This document shows, one piece after another, positions 1-6,072 of a DNA stretch of 9,197 bases (positions within the stretch are counted from its first letter, which is position 1; each line of letters begins with the position of its first letter). The notes beneath the pieces are model-generated. The model was not told where the DNA came from and searched no databases. It saw nothing but the letters and a program-made list of their open reading frames with translations. The translations under genes and the position numbers were made by a program. This stretch comes from Parcubacteria group bacterium GW2011_GWA2_36_10 (GTDB taxonomy: Bacteria; Patescibacteriota; Patescibacteriia; UBA1558; GWA2-36-10). The stretch covers positions 1-9,197 of the forward strand of contig LBRC01000027.1 in the NCBI GenBank assembly GCA_000991205.1. Reading direction: 5' to 3'.

Positions 1-164
1 CTAGAAACAGTTTTGGCTATTTCTTGCGTAGCCCAAAAATCAGGAGCTGACATTTGCTGTTTTAAATCTATCAATTCCTGCTCTTTTTCTGGCCAAGCCA
101 AAGCATTAATAGCTTGCTCCACTTTTTGAAGTAACTCACTAATTTGTAATTTTAATTCTTCCAC
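1..164 (-). CDS. prfB: Peptide chain release factor 2, N-terminal part (cut by window edge)
   Basis: Release factor 2 recognises UAA and UGA in the ribosomal A site and triggers release of the finished protein. Only the first 54 codons are present. They read as an alpha-helical N-terminus beginning VEELKLQISELLQKVEQAIN and continuing to MSAPDFWATQEIAKTVS. The 'P-D/E-F-W' element after a charged helix is typical of the RF2 N-terminal domain. The start is taken as GTG at 164-162, because no ATG lies between it and the in-frame upstream stop; no Shine-Dalgarno sequence is seen. No in-frame UGA is present in these codons, so the autoregulatory frameshift site usually found near codon 25 of prfB is absent from the visible part. 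The gap to the upstream small membrane protein is 14 bases, suggesting co-transcription. The GGQ domain lies outside the window. Confidence 0.82.
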   Translation of the reverse strand, partial: MEELKLQISELLQKVEQAINALAWPEKEQELIDLKQQMSAPDFWATQEIAKTVS

Positions 165-178
165 TGAATTTAAAAAAA

Positions 179-526
179 TTAATTACACATTCTTTCTACT
201 AGACTTTGTCTAGCGCTTGGATCACACAAAACTTTACTGATATCAGTAGCAGAAAAACTATTTTTCTGACTAATATCAGTCGCGTCAAGATTAGATGTCA
301 AGTTTAAGCCACTCAAAGCATTACCCATCAAAGCACTGTATTGTTTAAGATAAGGAGATAAATAAAACAAGCCAATAAGTATTGGCCCCACGATTAAAAT
401 TAGTTTTAAATAACCCGCTATCTCTTGTAAAATAAGTTTTTTTCTGATCTTTAAGACCGTAGTTTCAATTTTAGCGATACTAGCTTGATTTTGTAAAATT
501 ACTTGTTCTAATTGTTCTTGCGTCAT
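179..526 (-). CDS. Small single-pass membrane protein, unknown function
   Basis: This is a 115-residue protein that I do not recognise as a named family. Residues 1-32 form a charged, probably helical or coiled-coil segment (MTQEQLEQVILQNQASIAKI and on, ending in a basic RKK). Residues 38-58 are a hydrophobic stretch (GYLKLILIVGPILIGLFYL) that should span the membrane once. The remaining C-terminal half is polar and rich in Ser, Asn and Asp, with two cysteines. The basic residues before the helix suggest an inside N-terminus by the positive-inside rule. It starts with ATG at 526, has no clear ribosome binding site, and lies 47 bases downstream of the Ig-like membrane protein and 14 bases upstream of prfB. 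It is probably a real gene, given the compact same-strand context and plausible topology. Confidence 0.6.
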   Translation of the reverse strand: MTQEQLEQVILQNQASIAKIETTVLKIRKKLILQEIAGYLKLILIVGPILIGLFYLSPYLKQYSALMGNALSGLNLTSNLDATDISQKNSFSATDISKVLCDPSARQSLVERMCN

Positions 527-573
527 ATAAAAGCTTTAATATTTATTTGCCTTTATTATAGCAAAAAATCCGC

Positions 574-1110
574 TCAATGACGATGTTTTTTGTGTAATCT
601 TAAAAAATCCAAATGTAAACGATGTAAAAGTGATTTTTTTCTTTGATAATAATAAAAAATACTAATAATTACCAAGAAAAGAAGCAAAATTGGGAAAAAA
701 ATAAACAAAACTAATTTTGTTTTAGTTGGCGTAACACTGACACTTAATGGCACTTTGATACCAGAGGCGGCCTTAAAACTTGCCGCTGACAAGGCGTTGG
801 CTACCACACTTAAATTTGTTTGGTAAATTTGAGATTTATGAACAGAAAAATTAAAATCAATCTTTACTTTAGTTTTTGCCTCGGGCATGAGCGCAAACTC
901 TGCGTCATGAATAATAATCTCTTTGATCCAATTATCTGGTGAAATTTTGACTAAAATCGGTTCACTAGAAATATTAGTAATTATTAATTCTGCTGATTTA
1001 ATTCTTGGATAAACTACTTCTATTTTAGCTGGACTTAAAGTCAGTCCTACTGCTTGCGCGTGGGGGATAAATAAAAAGAAAAAAATTAAGCTAAAAATAA
1101 ATTTTTTCAT
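574..1110 (-). CDS. Secreted Ig-like domain protein with C-terminal membrane anchor
   Basis: This is a 178-residue surface protein. Residues 1-20 form a signal peptide (basic MKK, hydrophobic core, likely cleavage after AQA). Residues 21-130 are beta-rich and open with VGLTLSPAKIEVVYP, the opening strand style of bacterial Ig-like or DUF916-like domains that bind or present surface partners. Residues 133-155 are a single transmembrane helix, followed by a short tail rich in Lys, Arg and His that would sit in the cytoplasm. There are no catalytic motifs. The gene starts only 6 bases after the stop of the transcobalamin-like protein, so the two are almost certainly one operon and may work together at the cell surface. 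The domain is assigned from fold-like pattern only; the molecular partner is unknown. Confidence 0.72.
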   Translation of the reverse strand: MKKFIFSLIFFFLFIPHAQAVGLTLSPAKIEVVYPRIKSAELIITNISSEPILVKISPDNWIKEIIIHDAEFALMPEAKTKVKIDFNFSVHKSQIYQTNLSVVANALSAASFKAASGIKVPLSVSVTPTKTKLVLFIFFPILLLFLVIISIFYYYQRKKSLLHRLHLDFLRLHKKHRH

Positions 1111-1116
1111 TATATT

Positions 1117-2753
1117 TTAAAGAGCACTAGCCCAAAAAATTAATTGCCCTTGATGTTGACCAAAAGAAGCTGTACTAGGTACACTCAAACGTACGTTTAA
1201 ATTAGCATTTTGTCCAATATTTAAATTTTGTCCAAAGTCTGTCCAAATCTGATTATTTAAAGTAGTGTTTTGTGTCAAAACACTATCGCCTAAAATATTG
1301 GCCTCTAAAGCAATATTGACATTACCAGAATTAGTGACTTGCAAAATAGTTTCACCGATTTGGCACCGTAGTTTAAATAAATTTTATTACTACGAATAAA
1401 TGCTTCACTGCCATTAAAATAAACTGGGTAAGTGCCAGCTTGCGTCAAAGCTACGCTAAACAAACCTTGAGCATTAGTGACATAATTTTGTCCATTGACA
1501 TTCACTGTGGCTTGAGCTAAATCCTGCCAAATTTGATCATAATACTGTAAATGTCCGCTCAAGTGTCCAGTATTATCTACACTAGCCTCTACTTTACTTG
1601 GCTGAATACTAAATTGACCGTAAGCCCATAAAACCTCATCTTGGGCCTGTATTTGCGCCTGGTCAGCACTTTGAGTACCGGGTTGCCAATTAAGCCAATA
1701 TTGCCAACCATTTAAACCTTGTCCACTAAAGCCAGCGATCTCCGATAAATAAGGTCCATATTCTGTATCAGTAATTTGATAAGTAAAATTACAAATAATA
1801 CTGGCTTCAACTACTAAAGCTAAAACATTGCTAGCTGTCAAATGCTCGGCTAAACAAATAGTATTAGTTGGCCCCTCTATTCTTAGGCTAATATCTTGGT
1901 TATTGCCATTATTATTTTCGGCTGGAATAGTGACGCGATTGACGGGATAACTTTTATCTAAAATAGCCAGCAAAGCATAAGCCGTCACCATGCTGGAGCC
2001 TTGAGTGTCACTAGGTAACCACAAAAAAGAGCCATCAGTTTGCTGCAAGCTATTTAAAAAACTTAAAGGCGTGTTTTCTCCCTGACTCCAGGTGCTTTGA
2101 TCAATCTCTAATTTATTTAAAGCCGCTAGCACCCAAGCAGTCGAAGCACCATCAGAGGAAGCAGTGGCATCATAAGCAAAACCGCCATCATTTTTTTGGG
2201 CAGTATGTAAATAGTTTAAAGCATTAACAATTACTTGATCTTGATTAGAAATATCTGTTTCTTTTAAAGCCATCAAAGCAGCCGCTGTATCATTACTATC
2301 CGAAGCACCTGTCGTTGCCCAAGACCAACCACCGTCAGCATTCTGGTGGCTAATGATAAAATCTTTCACGCTACTAAAATCTCCGGCTTTATTGACAGCG
2401 CCCGCGGCTAATAATCCCCAAAAATCATCATTGAGCTGGCTGGCGTCACCGAACTGACCATTATTTACGTGGCTATTTAGTGTAGCGAATAAAGTACGCA
2501 TGCTCGCATAATCTTGGCTATTCACAGCACTTAAAGTCAATAAATATTTAGCTACTTTCAGCAAATCCTGCTCTTGAGCATTAAGATAGTTAATATTTAA
2601 ATCATTGATATTGGCTGCTGCCAAACTTTGAGTGATCCACGGATTTTGAATTTGTGCTTGTAAATATTGAATCGCGCTATTATTATCTGCCCATGACAAA
2701 AATGGTGAAAGTAATAAAACGCTTAATAAAAATATAGCAAAGATTTTTTTCAT
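1117..2753 (-). CDS. Secreted transcobalamin-like protein: alpha-toroid repeats + DUF4430 domain (frameshifted near 1360)
   Basis: Residues 1-22 are a signal peptide. Residues about 60-270 carry three terpenoid-cyclase/prenyltransferase-type toroid repeats, marked by NADGGWSW (138-145), NDGGFAY (188-194) and TDGSFLW (239-245). Residues 287-380 look like a DUF4430/transcobalamin C-terminal domain (SLRIEGPTN, YGPYLSEIAGFSG, GWQYWLNWQPG, DEVLWAYG). This order, alpha6 toroid then DUF4430, is that of animal intrinsic factor and transcobalamin, which bind vitamin B12. A beta domain (385-465) follows. The frame ending at 1305 stops with an unrelated hydrophobic tail. One extra A in the AAA run at 1359-1361 would join it to the frame ending at 1117 and give about 545 residues with a final Ig/NEW3-like domain (ILQVTNSGNVNIALEANI). 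So the gene is either frameshifted or affected by a sequencing error. B12 binding is inferred from architecture and from the upstream riboswitch; toroid proteins can bind other ligands. Confidence 0.72.
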
Positions 2754-2787
2754 AAAAATTTAATCAATAAATTTAAAAATAATTTTC

Positions 2788-2818
2788 GAGCAGAACCCCG
2801 CGAAGCGGGGTTCTGCTC
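2788..2818 (-). terminator. Strong hairpin after the riboswitch-controlled gene
   Basis: This is a perfect inverted repeat: a 14-bp stem, GAGCAGAACCCCGC, with a GAA loop. On the minus strand it begins 9 bases after the stop of the small twin-arginine-signal gene and is followed by an interrupted T-rich stretch (GAAAATTATTTTT). It probably ends transcription of that gene, fully or partly. If leaky, it would let the riboswitch also control the transcobalamin-like gene downstream. The stem is far more GC-rich than its surroundings. Confidence 0.7.
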
Positions 2819-2827
2819 TGTATTTCT

Positions 2828-3175
2828 TCAACGCAATGATTCTGGAGCTATACGAAGTCGCGGATCATAATCGAAAACAATTTGATTGTCTCGACGAATC
2901 TGCAAACGCTGCCGACTTGCATCAAAAATCGTGCTGTCAACTGAATGAGAAATCCAAACACCGTCTATGTAAATCAACAAATTTCCCAACTGACCACTGA
3001 TACCAGACAATAAACGACCAGAGCCAAAACCCCAGTCAATATTCTCGTCATAGATAGGAGAAAACGCTACTAAAAAATCTGCTAAATTCCGCTGACGTGC
3101 TGTGGCTGGATTGATGTGGAACAAAAAAGACAATAGGCCAAAGCCTAGCGCTGGAAAAAACTCGCGACGATTCAT
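2828..3175 (-). CDS. Small exported protein with twin-arginine-like signal, under cobalamin riboswitch
   Basis: The protein has 115 residues from the ATG at 3175. This start is preferred over an in-frame ATG 14 codons upstream because AGAGAGG lies six bases before it and because the signal peptide then begins correctly. The N-terminus reads MNRREFFPALGFGLLSFLF, an RR motif followed by a hydrophobic core and a likely cleavage near ATARQ, so export by Tat (or Sec) is likely. The mature part is about 88 residues, beta-rich, with no cysteines. Its end (IYIDGVWISHSVDSTIFDAS, then QIVFDYDP) faintly recalls the last strands of DUF4430 domains, but this is too weak to assign. The leader carries a cobalamin riboswitch and terminator, so expression should fall when B12 is plentiful. 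A clear Shine-Dalgarno sequence and less AT-biased composition set it apart from its neighbours and hint at transfer. Function is not recognised. Confidence 0.68.
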   Translation of the reverse strand: MNRREFFPALGFGLLSFLFHINPATARQRNLADFLVAFSPIYDENIDWGFGSGRLLSGISGQLGNLLIYIDGVWISHSVDSTIFDASRQRLQIRRDNQIVFDYDPRLRIAPESLR

Positions 3176-3181
3176 GATGAA

Positions 3182-3188
3182 CCTCTCT
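3182..3188 (-). promoter_or_regulatory. Ribosome binding site deciding the start at 3175
   Basis: AGAGAGG on the minus strand lies six bases before the ATG at 3175. It is one of the few good Shine-Dalgarno sequences in the window, and it favours this start over the in-frame ATG at 3217. Confidence 0.6.
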
Positions 3189-3215
3189 ATGTTTGCGTTG
3201 TTGTTGGCAAAGAAC

Positions 3216-3240
3216 AAAAAATCTCCTGTTTTACAGGAGA
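3216..3240 (-). terminator. Intrinsic terminator of the cobalamin riboswitch (expression platform)
   Basis: On the minus strand, TCTCCTGT pairs with ACAGGAGA (8 bp, loop AAA) and is followed directly by six Ts. It lies between the aptamer and the start of the regulated gene. Upstream, AAGGAGAAAAGGAG (minus strand, 3294-3281) contains AGGAGA, the exact complement of TCTCCT in the terminator's 5' arm. It could therefore form a competing antiterminator. This is the expected layout for an off-switch that ends transcription when ligand is bound. Confidence 0.8.
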
Positions 3241-3308
3241 CAACGAGTAAGTCTATTATCGACTTCAGATAACAAGCTCACTCCTTTTCTCCTTAGGAAA
3301 AAGAATAA

Positions 3309-3400
3309 ACAACATCAGGTATCTGACTCTCCACCAAAAAGGCGGATTACAGTAGCTAGGACTGCGGAGGTTTTGCACCTCACTTCCCTGATTAAATTGT
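3309..3400 (-). promoter_or_regulatory. Cobalamin (vitamin B12) riboswitch aptamer
   Basis: Read on the minus strand, the conserved cobalamin core appears in order: CAGGGAAGTGAGGTGCAAAA, then CCTCCGCAGTCCTAGCTACT, then GTAAT, a small hairpin CCGCC-TTTTT-GGTGG, and the B12-box-like AGTCAGATACCTG (3328-3316). GAGGTG/CCTC-type pairing around the GCAAAA loop and the CAGT...ACTG pairing fit the known secondary structure. ATCAGG at the 5' side pairs with CCTGAT at the 3' side, and ACAA with TTGT extends the closing stem; these set the boundaries. The region after ACTGTAA is short, so peripheral helices are reduced. An intrinsic terminator and a possible antiterminator follow. The aptamer class (adenosyl- or hydroxocobalamin) cannot be settled by eye. 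No protein-coding gene on either strand explains the 3176-3475 stretch otherwise. Confidence 0.9.
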
Positions 3401-3451
3401 AAAAGATATAAATTTGCTTAAAGCATATTTCAGCTTTCAAACTTTAGCATA

Positions 3452-3475
3452 AGATTTAGGCCTTGGCAAGCTAAG
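3452..3475. repeat. Imperfect repeat/hairpin at 3' end of the Fic gene (copy 1)
   Basis: The plus-strand sequence AGATTTAGGCCTTGGCAAGC, continuing into TAA, closely resembles 4541-4562. Both copies sit against the stop codon of a minus-strand gene (Fic here, reverse transcriptase there). Each can fold with TTAG/CTAA and CTT/AAG pairs. There is no long T-run, so terminator function is uncertain. Confidence 0.35.
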
Positions 3476-4408
3476 TCACCTTATGTCCATACGATCCAAA
3501 ATTTTAAACCCGTCCATGACAGACTCGCATAGAAAATCTTCCAGCTGGCTCTGATCATCTTTAGTTTGAGCCTTATAAAGATATGCATAGTAAAGCTGTT
3601 TTTGTTCCTGGCGAATGATAGCCGGGGCGAAATTTGAGCTAAGTAACATCGCGTTCATAAGCAAACGACCAATGCGACCGTTACCGTCTCCGAATGGGTG
3701 TATTTGTTCAAACTTGCTATGAACACTGGCAGACAAAGCAATAATATCTTTAGTTTTTGAAACTATGTGAACCATAAGCTCTGGCATAAGCTTGGGAATG
3801 CTCATATAATTTGCAGTCGGCAAATTAACACCAATGATCCTGACTCCATGACTGCGATATACGCCAGCATCCGAGCGAACACCATTCATAAGGATGCTGT
3901 GAAGTTTCAAAACCAAGGCCTCGTCAATTTTTTCTTTTTTAGCAATATGATCAAATAAATAATTCAAAGCTGTTTGGTGGTTTTTTGCTTCCAGCTGTTC
4001 GGTCAGACTTTTATCTGGCAAAGCAGCATTGTCAAAAAGAATCGCGGCTGTATCGGGCTCGGTCAGAGTACTACCCTCAATGCTGTTGCTGTGATAAGTC
4101 AACTTCAAAATAAACTGATCACGAATGTCTGGATTAGCTAAAATCTCAGCTACAATATTTTTGTGCTTAGATGACTTTTGTTGTAATGCTTGTTTTTTGG
4201 CCATAAGTTCATCAGCCGGAATAATCTTTTGCCCAGTGACTTCCAAAAATAACTCATCGATGATAACCCGCATTTTGGGTCGTGGCACTGTTTTAGCTGT
4301 CCACCAACTATTAAAAGCAACAAAAGATACGCCGAACTTTTCGGCCAACTTGGTCTGAGTCAACCCCAGCATTTTTTTGATAATTTCCAATTTTTGACGA
4401 ATCGTCAT
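3476..4408 (-). CDS. Fic-domain AMP-transferase (class II) with N-terminal helix-turn-helix
   Basis: The protein has 310 residues. Residues 1-50 form an XRE-like helix-turn-helix (LGLTQTKLAEKFGVSFVAFN, then SWW), suggesting DNA binding. Residues about 100-270 are a Fic domain with the full catalytic motif HPFGDGNGRIGR (237-248). Fic enzymes usually move AMP from ATP to a Ser, Thr or Tyr hydroxyl on a target protein; some transfer other phosphate-containing groups. The inhibitory motif (S/T)xxxE(G/N) is present as SNSIEG (107-112), ahead of the Fic core. This marks a class II, self-inhibited enzyme and explains the absence of a separate antitoxin gene. The flap region (GVNLPTANYMSIP) and the Arg pair of the motif look intact, so it should be active. 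The start ATG at 4408 lies about 23 bases after the predicted transcription start. Two palindromes in the promoter suggest that its own HTH represses it. The substrate is unknown. Confidence 0.93.
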   Translation of the reverse strand: MTIRQKLEIIKKMLGLTQTKLAEKFGVSFVAFNSWWTAKTVPRPKMRVIIDELFLEVTGQKIIPADELMAKKQALQQKSSKHKNIVAEILANPDIRDQFILKLTYHSNSIEGSTLTEPDTAAILFDNAALPDKSLTEQLEAKNHQTALNYLFDHIAKKEKIDEALVLKLHSILMNGVRSDAGVYRSHGVRIIGVNLPTANYMSIPKLMPELMVHIVSKTKDIIALSASVHSKFEQIHPFGDGNGRIGRLLMNAMLLSSNFAPAIIRQEQKQLYYAYLYKAQTKDDQSQLEDFLCESVMDGFKILDRMDIR

Positions 4409-4437
4409 ATTTATAGACTAATAATTACTATGCTGTC

Positions 4438-4466
4438 ATAATACCAAACTTTATAAAGTTAGTCAA
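4438..4466 (-). promoter_or_regulatory. Sigma70-type promoter of the fic gene
   Basis: On the minus strand, TTGACT (4466-4461) and TATTAT (4443-4438) are separated by exactly 17 bases, close to the ideal -35/-10 arrangement. Transcription would begin near 4431, about 22 bases before the ATG. The spacer between the two boxes is almost entirely occupied by one of the palindromic operator-like sites. Confidence 0.7.
4446..4461. promoter_or_regulatory. Operator-like palindrome 1, inside the fic promoter spacer
   Basis: AACTTTATAAAGTT is a perfect 14-base palindrome (4447-4460) lying between the -35 and -10 boxes. A protein bound here would block RNA polymerase. It matches the second site at 4475-4490, with centres 29 bases apart, roughly three helix turns, which would allow cooperative binding on one face of the DNA. 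The likely ligand is the HTH domain of the Fic protein itself (inference). Confidence 0.6.
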
Positions 4467-4474
4467 AATTACCA

Positions 4475-4490
4475 TAACTTTATAAAGTTA
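4475..4490. promoter_or_regulatory. Operator-like palindrome 2, upstream of the fic -35 box
   Basis: TAACTTTATAAAGTTA is a perfect 16-base palindrome sharing 15 bases with the site at 4446-4461. Two long identical palindromes beside one promoter are unlikely to be a chance effect of AT-richness. They fit a dimeric repressor's paired operator. Confidence 0.6.
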
Positions 4491-4540
4491 ATAAATACTT
4501 GACTTATACCTATAAACTCACTGATATGAAAATTAACACA

Positions 4541-4562
4541 AGAATTTAGCCTTGATAAGCTA
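4541..4562. repeat. Imperfect repeat/hairpin at 3' end of the reverse transcriptase gene (copy 2)
   Basis: AGAATTTAGCCTTGATAAGC followed by TA resembles the element at 3452-3475 apart from small indels and two changed loop bases. It keeps the TTAG/CTAA and CTT/AAG pairs, and overlaps the RT stop codon. It could be a shared 3' end signal or a scar of cassette insertion. Confidence 0.35.
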
Positions 4563-5564
4563 ATGTGGGCCAAATATTTTATCAACTAATTTAGCTTGCA
4601 ATTCGTGTCCTCGGCAATGTTTAAGAATACCGTTATACGAGGCAAAATTTTTCTGCTCTACTAATTTAAACATTCGCTTTTTTGTTTTCGTCCGTAAAAT
4701 AATATGCTGGGGAAATATTTTATAGCCAAGAAAATCAAGACCCTGTTGCCATTTTTGAATACTTACTTTCTGTGGATGCAAAGATAATTTTAACTCGTGT
4801 GCTAAAAATTCATCAAGTTTACACAAAATAGCTGCTAGCTCTGTCTGACTCCTACCCAACACCAAAAAATCATCGGCATAACGTACATAAAACTTAAGAC
4901 TCAAATTTCTTTTGATAAAATAATCCAAATGGTTCAAATAAATATTAGCAAACAATTGTGAAGTGAGATTACCCAAAGGAATTCCCTTGCCAATTTCCTG
5001 ATGGTAACTGCTAATAATATTTTCTAAAAGATTTAACAATTTTTGATCAGCTAGCTGCTTTTTGATTAAGCTCAACAATATTTCATGATCAATAGAATCA
5101 AAATATTTTTTAATATCACATTTTAAAATCCAAACTGTCTTGGTATTATTTTGCGATAAACGCCAAGCAAATTTTTTAAATCTTATAATCGCTTTGTGCG
5201 TCCCTTTACCAAAACGAGATGAATAAGAATCAAAAATAAAAATACGCTCAAAAACTGGCTCAATCACCCGCACAATGGCGTGGTGTAAAAGTCGATCACG
5301 GACACAGGCCTTGTGAATATGTCTTAATTTTGGATCACTAACGAAAAATGAGTTATAATGATCATGTTGATAATTTCCACTTTGTAAATCCGCTGCTAAG
5401 TAAAAAATATTATCCTCCAATTGAAGCATAAACTCTAAAACATCTTTCTTTTTTATTTTTCCTTTTTTAAATTCCTGCCAAGCAACAAATAAATTTTCTA
5501 AACTAATAATTTGATTAAAAAAATTAAATTTTTTACCCCTATGTCTACCCCCCCCCCAACCCAA
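4560..5564 (-). CDS. DGR reverse transcriptase (true start probably 5586 with a one-base shift)
   Basis: This enzyme copies the TR RNA into adenine-mutated cDNA that replaces the VR of the target gene. Numbered from the TTG at 5564 (334 residues), motif A is LKCDIKKYFDSID (147-159, catalytic D150), the DGR-type motif is PLGNLTSQ (196-203), and the catalytic YADD is at 229-232. The LGxxxSQ form, instead of the usual QGxxxSP, is diagnostic of DGR enzymes. The length and N-terminal block (FNQIISLENLFVAWQEFKKG) fit the family; there is no maturase or endonuclease domain. In the given sequence no ATG starts this frame before the G10 run (C10 on the plus strand, 5548-5557). With nine Gs the frame extends to an ATG at 5586 and reads MNNWGLKIGLGGGRHRGKKF, giving 341 residues. 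The 5' end overlaps avd head to head. A good homology case; the start is uncertain. Confidence 0.93.
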   Translation of the reverse strand: MGWGGGRHRGKKFNFFNQIISLENLFVAWQEFKKGKIKKKDVLEFMLQLEDNIFYLAADLQSGNYQHDHYNSFFVSDPKLRHIHKACVRDRLLHHAIVRVIEPVFERIFIFDSYSSRFGKGTHKAIIRFKKFAWRLSQNNTKTVWILKCDIKKYFDSIDHEILLSLIKKQLADQKLLNLLENIISSYHQEIGKGIPLGNLTSQLFANIYLNHLDYFIKRNLSLKFYVRYADDFLVLGRSQTELAAILCKLDEFLAHELKLSLHPQKVSIQKWQQGLDFLGYKIFPQHIILRTKTKKRMFKLVEQKNFASYNGILKHCRGHELQAKLVDKIFGPH

Positions 5565-5913
5565 TTTTCAAGCCCCAATTATTCATAAAACTTATGCTTG
5601 TTATTTAACTTGGCATAAAATCGCCAAAACATTAGCCAAAATAGATAGATATAGCCTAGGAGCAAAATGTGACAACTTAATACTAGAATTTTTAATACTT
5701 TTATTCAAAGCCAAACAAAAAAATAATTATGAACGAGTTAATTTATTAAAAACTGCTAGCGATCAATTAGACTTACTCAAAATTTTTATCCGCCTTGCCA
5801 AAGATACTGGAGCGATTGATGAAAAAAATTATTTAACTCTACAAACTAACATTCAAGAAATTGGTAGGATGTTAGGTGGCTGGATCAAAGCAGAAACAAA
5901 GAATGATCGCTGA
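5541..5913 (+). CDS. avd: DGR accessory variability determinant (Avd), four-helix bundle; frame broken by C10 tract
   Basis: Avd is a small, basic, four-helix protein (it assembles as a pentamer) that binds the RT and TR RNA and is needed for mutagenic homing. The frame open from 5515 to the TGA at 5911-5913 reads APIIHKTYACYLTWHKIAKT, then LEFLILLFKAK, and ends in IQEIGRMLGGWIKA. The 'IHKTY' start and 'EIGRMLGGWIKA' end are family signatures. In the given sequence this frame has no ATG, GTG or TTG before IIHKTY. The ATG at 5541 is one frame off; nine instead of ten Cs at 5548-5557 would give MSTPPQPNFQAPIIHKTY and a 123-residue protein of normal size. The gene is missed by simple ORF calling for this reason. 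Its strand is opposite to RT, TR and target, unlike the usual co-directional DGR layout, and it converges on the TR. Confidence 0.85.
5548..5557. repeat. C10 homopolymer in the overlapping 5' ends of avd and RT
   Basis: Ten consecutive Cs on the plus strand lie within the first codons of avd and, as ten Gs, within the first codons of RT. Both genes lose their ATG-linked frame at C10, and both regain it at C9 (or any length changed by a multiple of three from nine). Long G/C runs are prone to replication slippage and also to sequencing error. Confidence 0.85.
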
Positions 5914-5917
5914 ATAA

Positions 5918-5952
5918 TAGACCTTCCGGGTTTTTTAAACCTGGAAGGTCTA
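5918..5952. terminator. 16-bp stem hairpin between the convergent avd and TR
   Basis: TAGACCTTCC pairs with GGAAGGTCTA. The stem continues inward through one G-T pair and five more pairs to a TTT loop. It begins 5 bases after the avd stop and ends 13 bases short of the TR's 3' boundary. The flanks are only weakly T-rich, so it may act as a bidirectional terminator separating avd mRNA from TR RNA, as a protective 3' end of the TR RNA, or as part of the structured spacer used to prime TR copying. Confidence 0.6.
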
Positions 5953-5965
5953 GAATTAGATACGG

Positions 5966-6072
5966 CCAGAGGACGAAAGCCTAAGTTATCATTCCGATTG
6001 TCAGACGAATTATAGCTCACGTTGGACAAGCCACCATTGTCAGAGTTGCCACCATTCAAGCGCTTACCGCTT
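5966..6072 (-). repeat. DGR template repeat (TR)
   Basis: This is a 107-bp copy of the target gene's 3' end (VR, 6362-6468). Alignment without gaps shows 16 differences, every one at a TR adenine (minus strand), out of 26 adenines. In the target frame the TR encodes eight Asn codons of the AAY type, the classic DGR design. All eight differ in the VR. The last 21 bases (5966-5986) are identical to the VR and serve as the likely initiation-of-homing end. Just upstream a further nine-base match (CCTTGATC context, codons D-Q-G) is offset by six bases, which shows that the TR arose by copying the target gene. The frame is open across the TR, but it is a template, not a protein gene. Transcription probably starts near 6130. 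Confidence 0.97.

Noticed and set aside
3193..3402. Open frame of 69 codons on the plus strand
   Set aside because: It is the antisense of the cobalamin riboswitch and its terminator; the RNA structure explains the sequence.
3767..4358. Two plus-strand open frames within the fic gene
   Set aside because: They are shadows of the well-supported Fic coding frame, with no start signals or family patterns.
3476..4408. Fic-type toxin-antitoxin pair
   Set aside because: No small antitoxin gene adjoins it; the inhibitory motif is inside the protein (class II).
4560..5586. Retron or group II intron reverse transcriptase
   Set aside because: The LGNLTSQ motif, the adjacent Avd and the TR/VR pair are DGR features; no maturase domain or msr/msd structure is seen.
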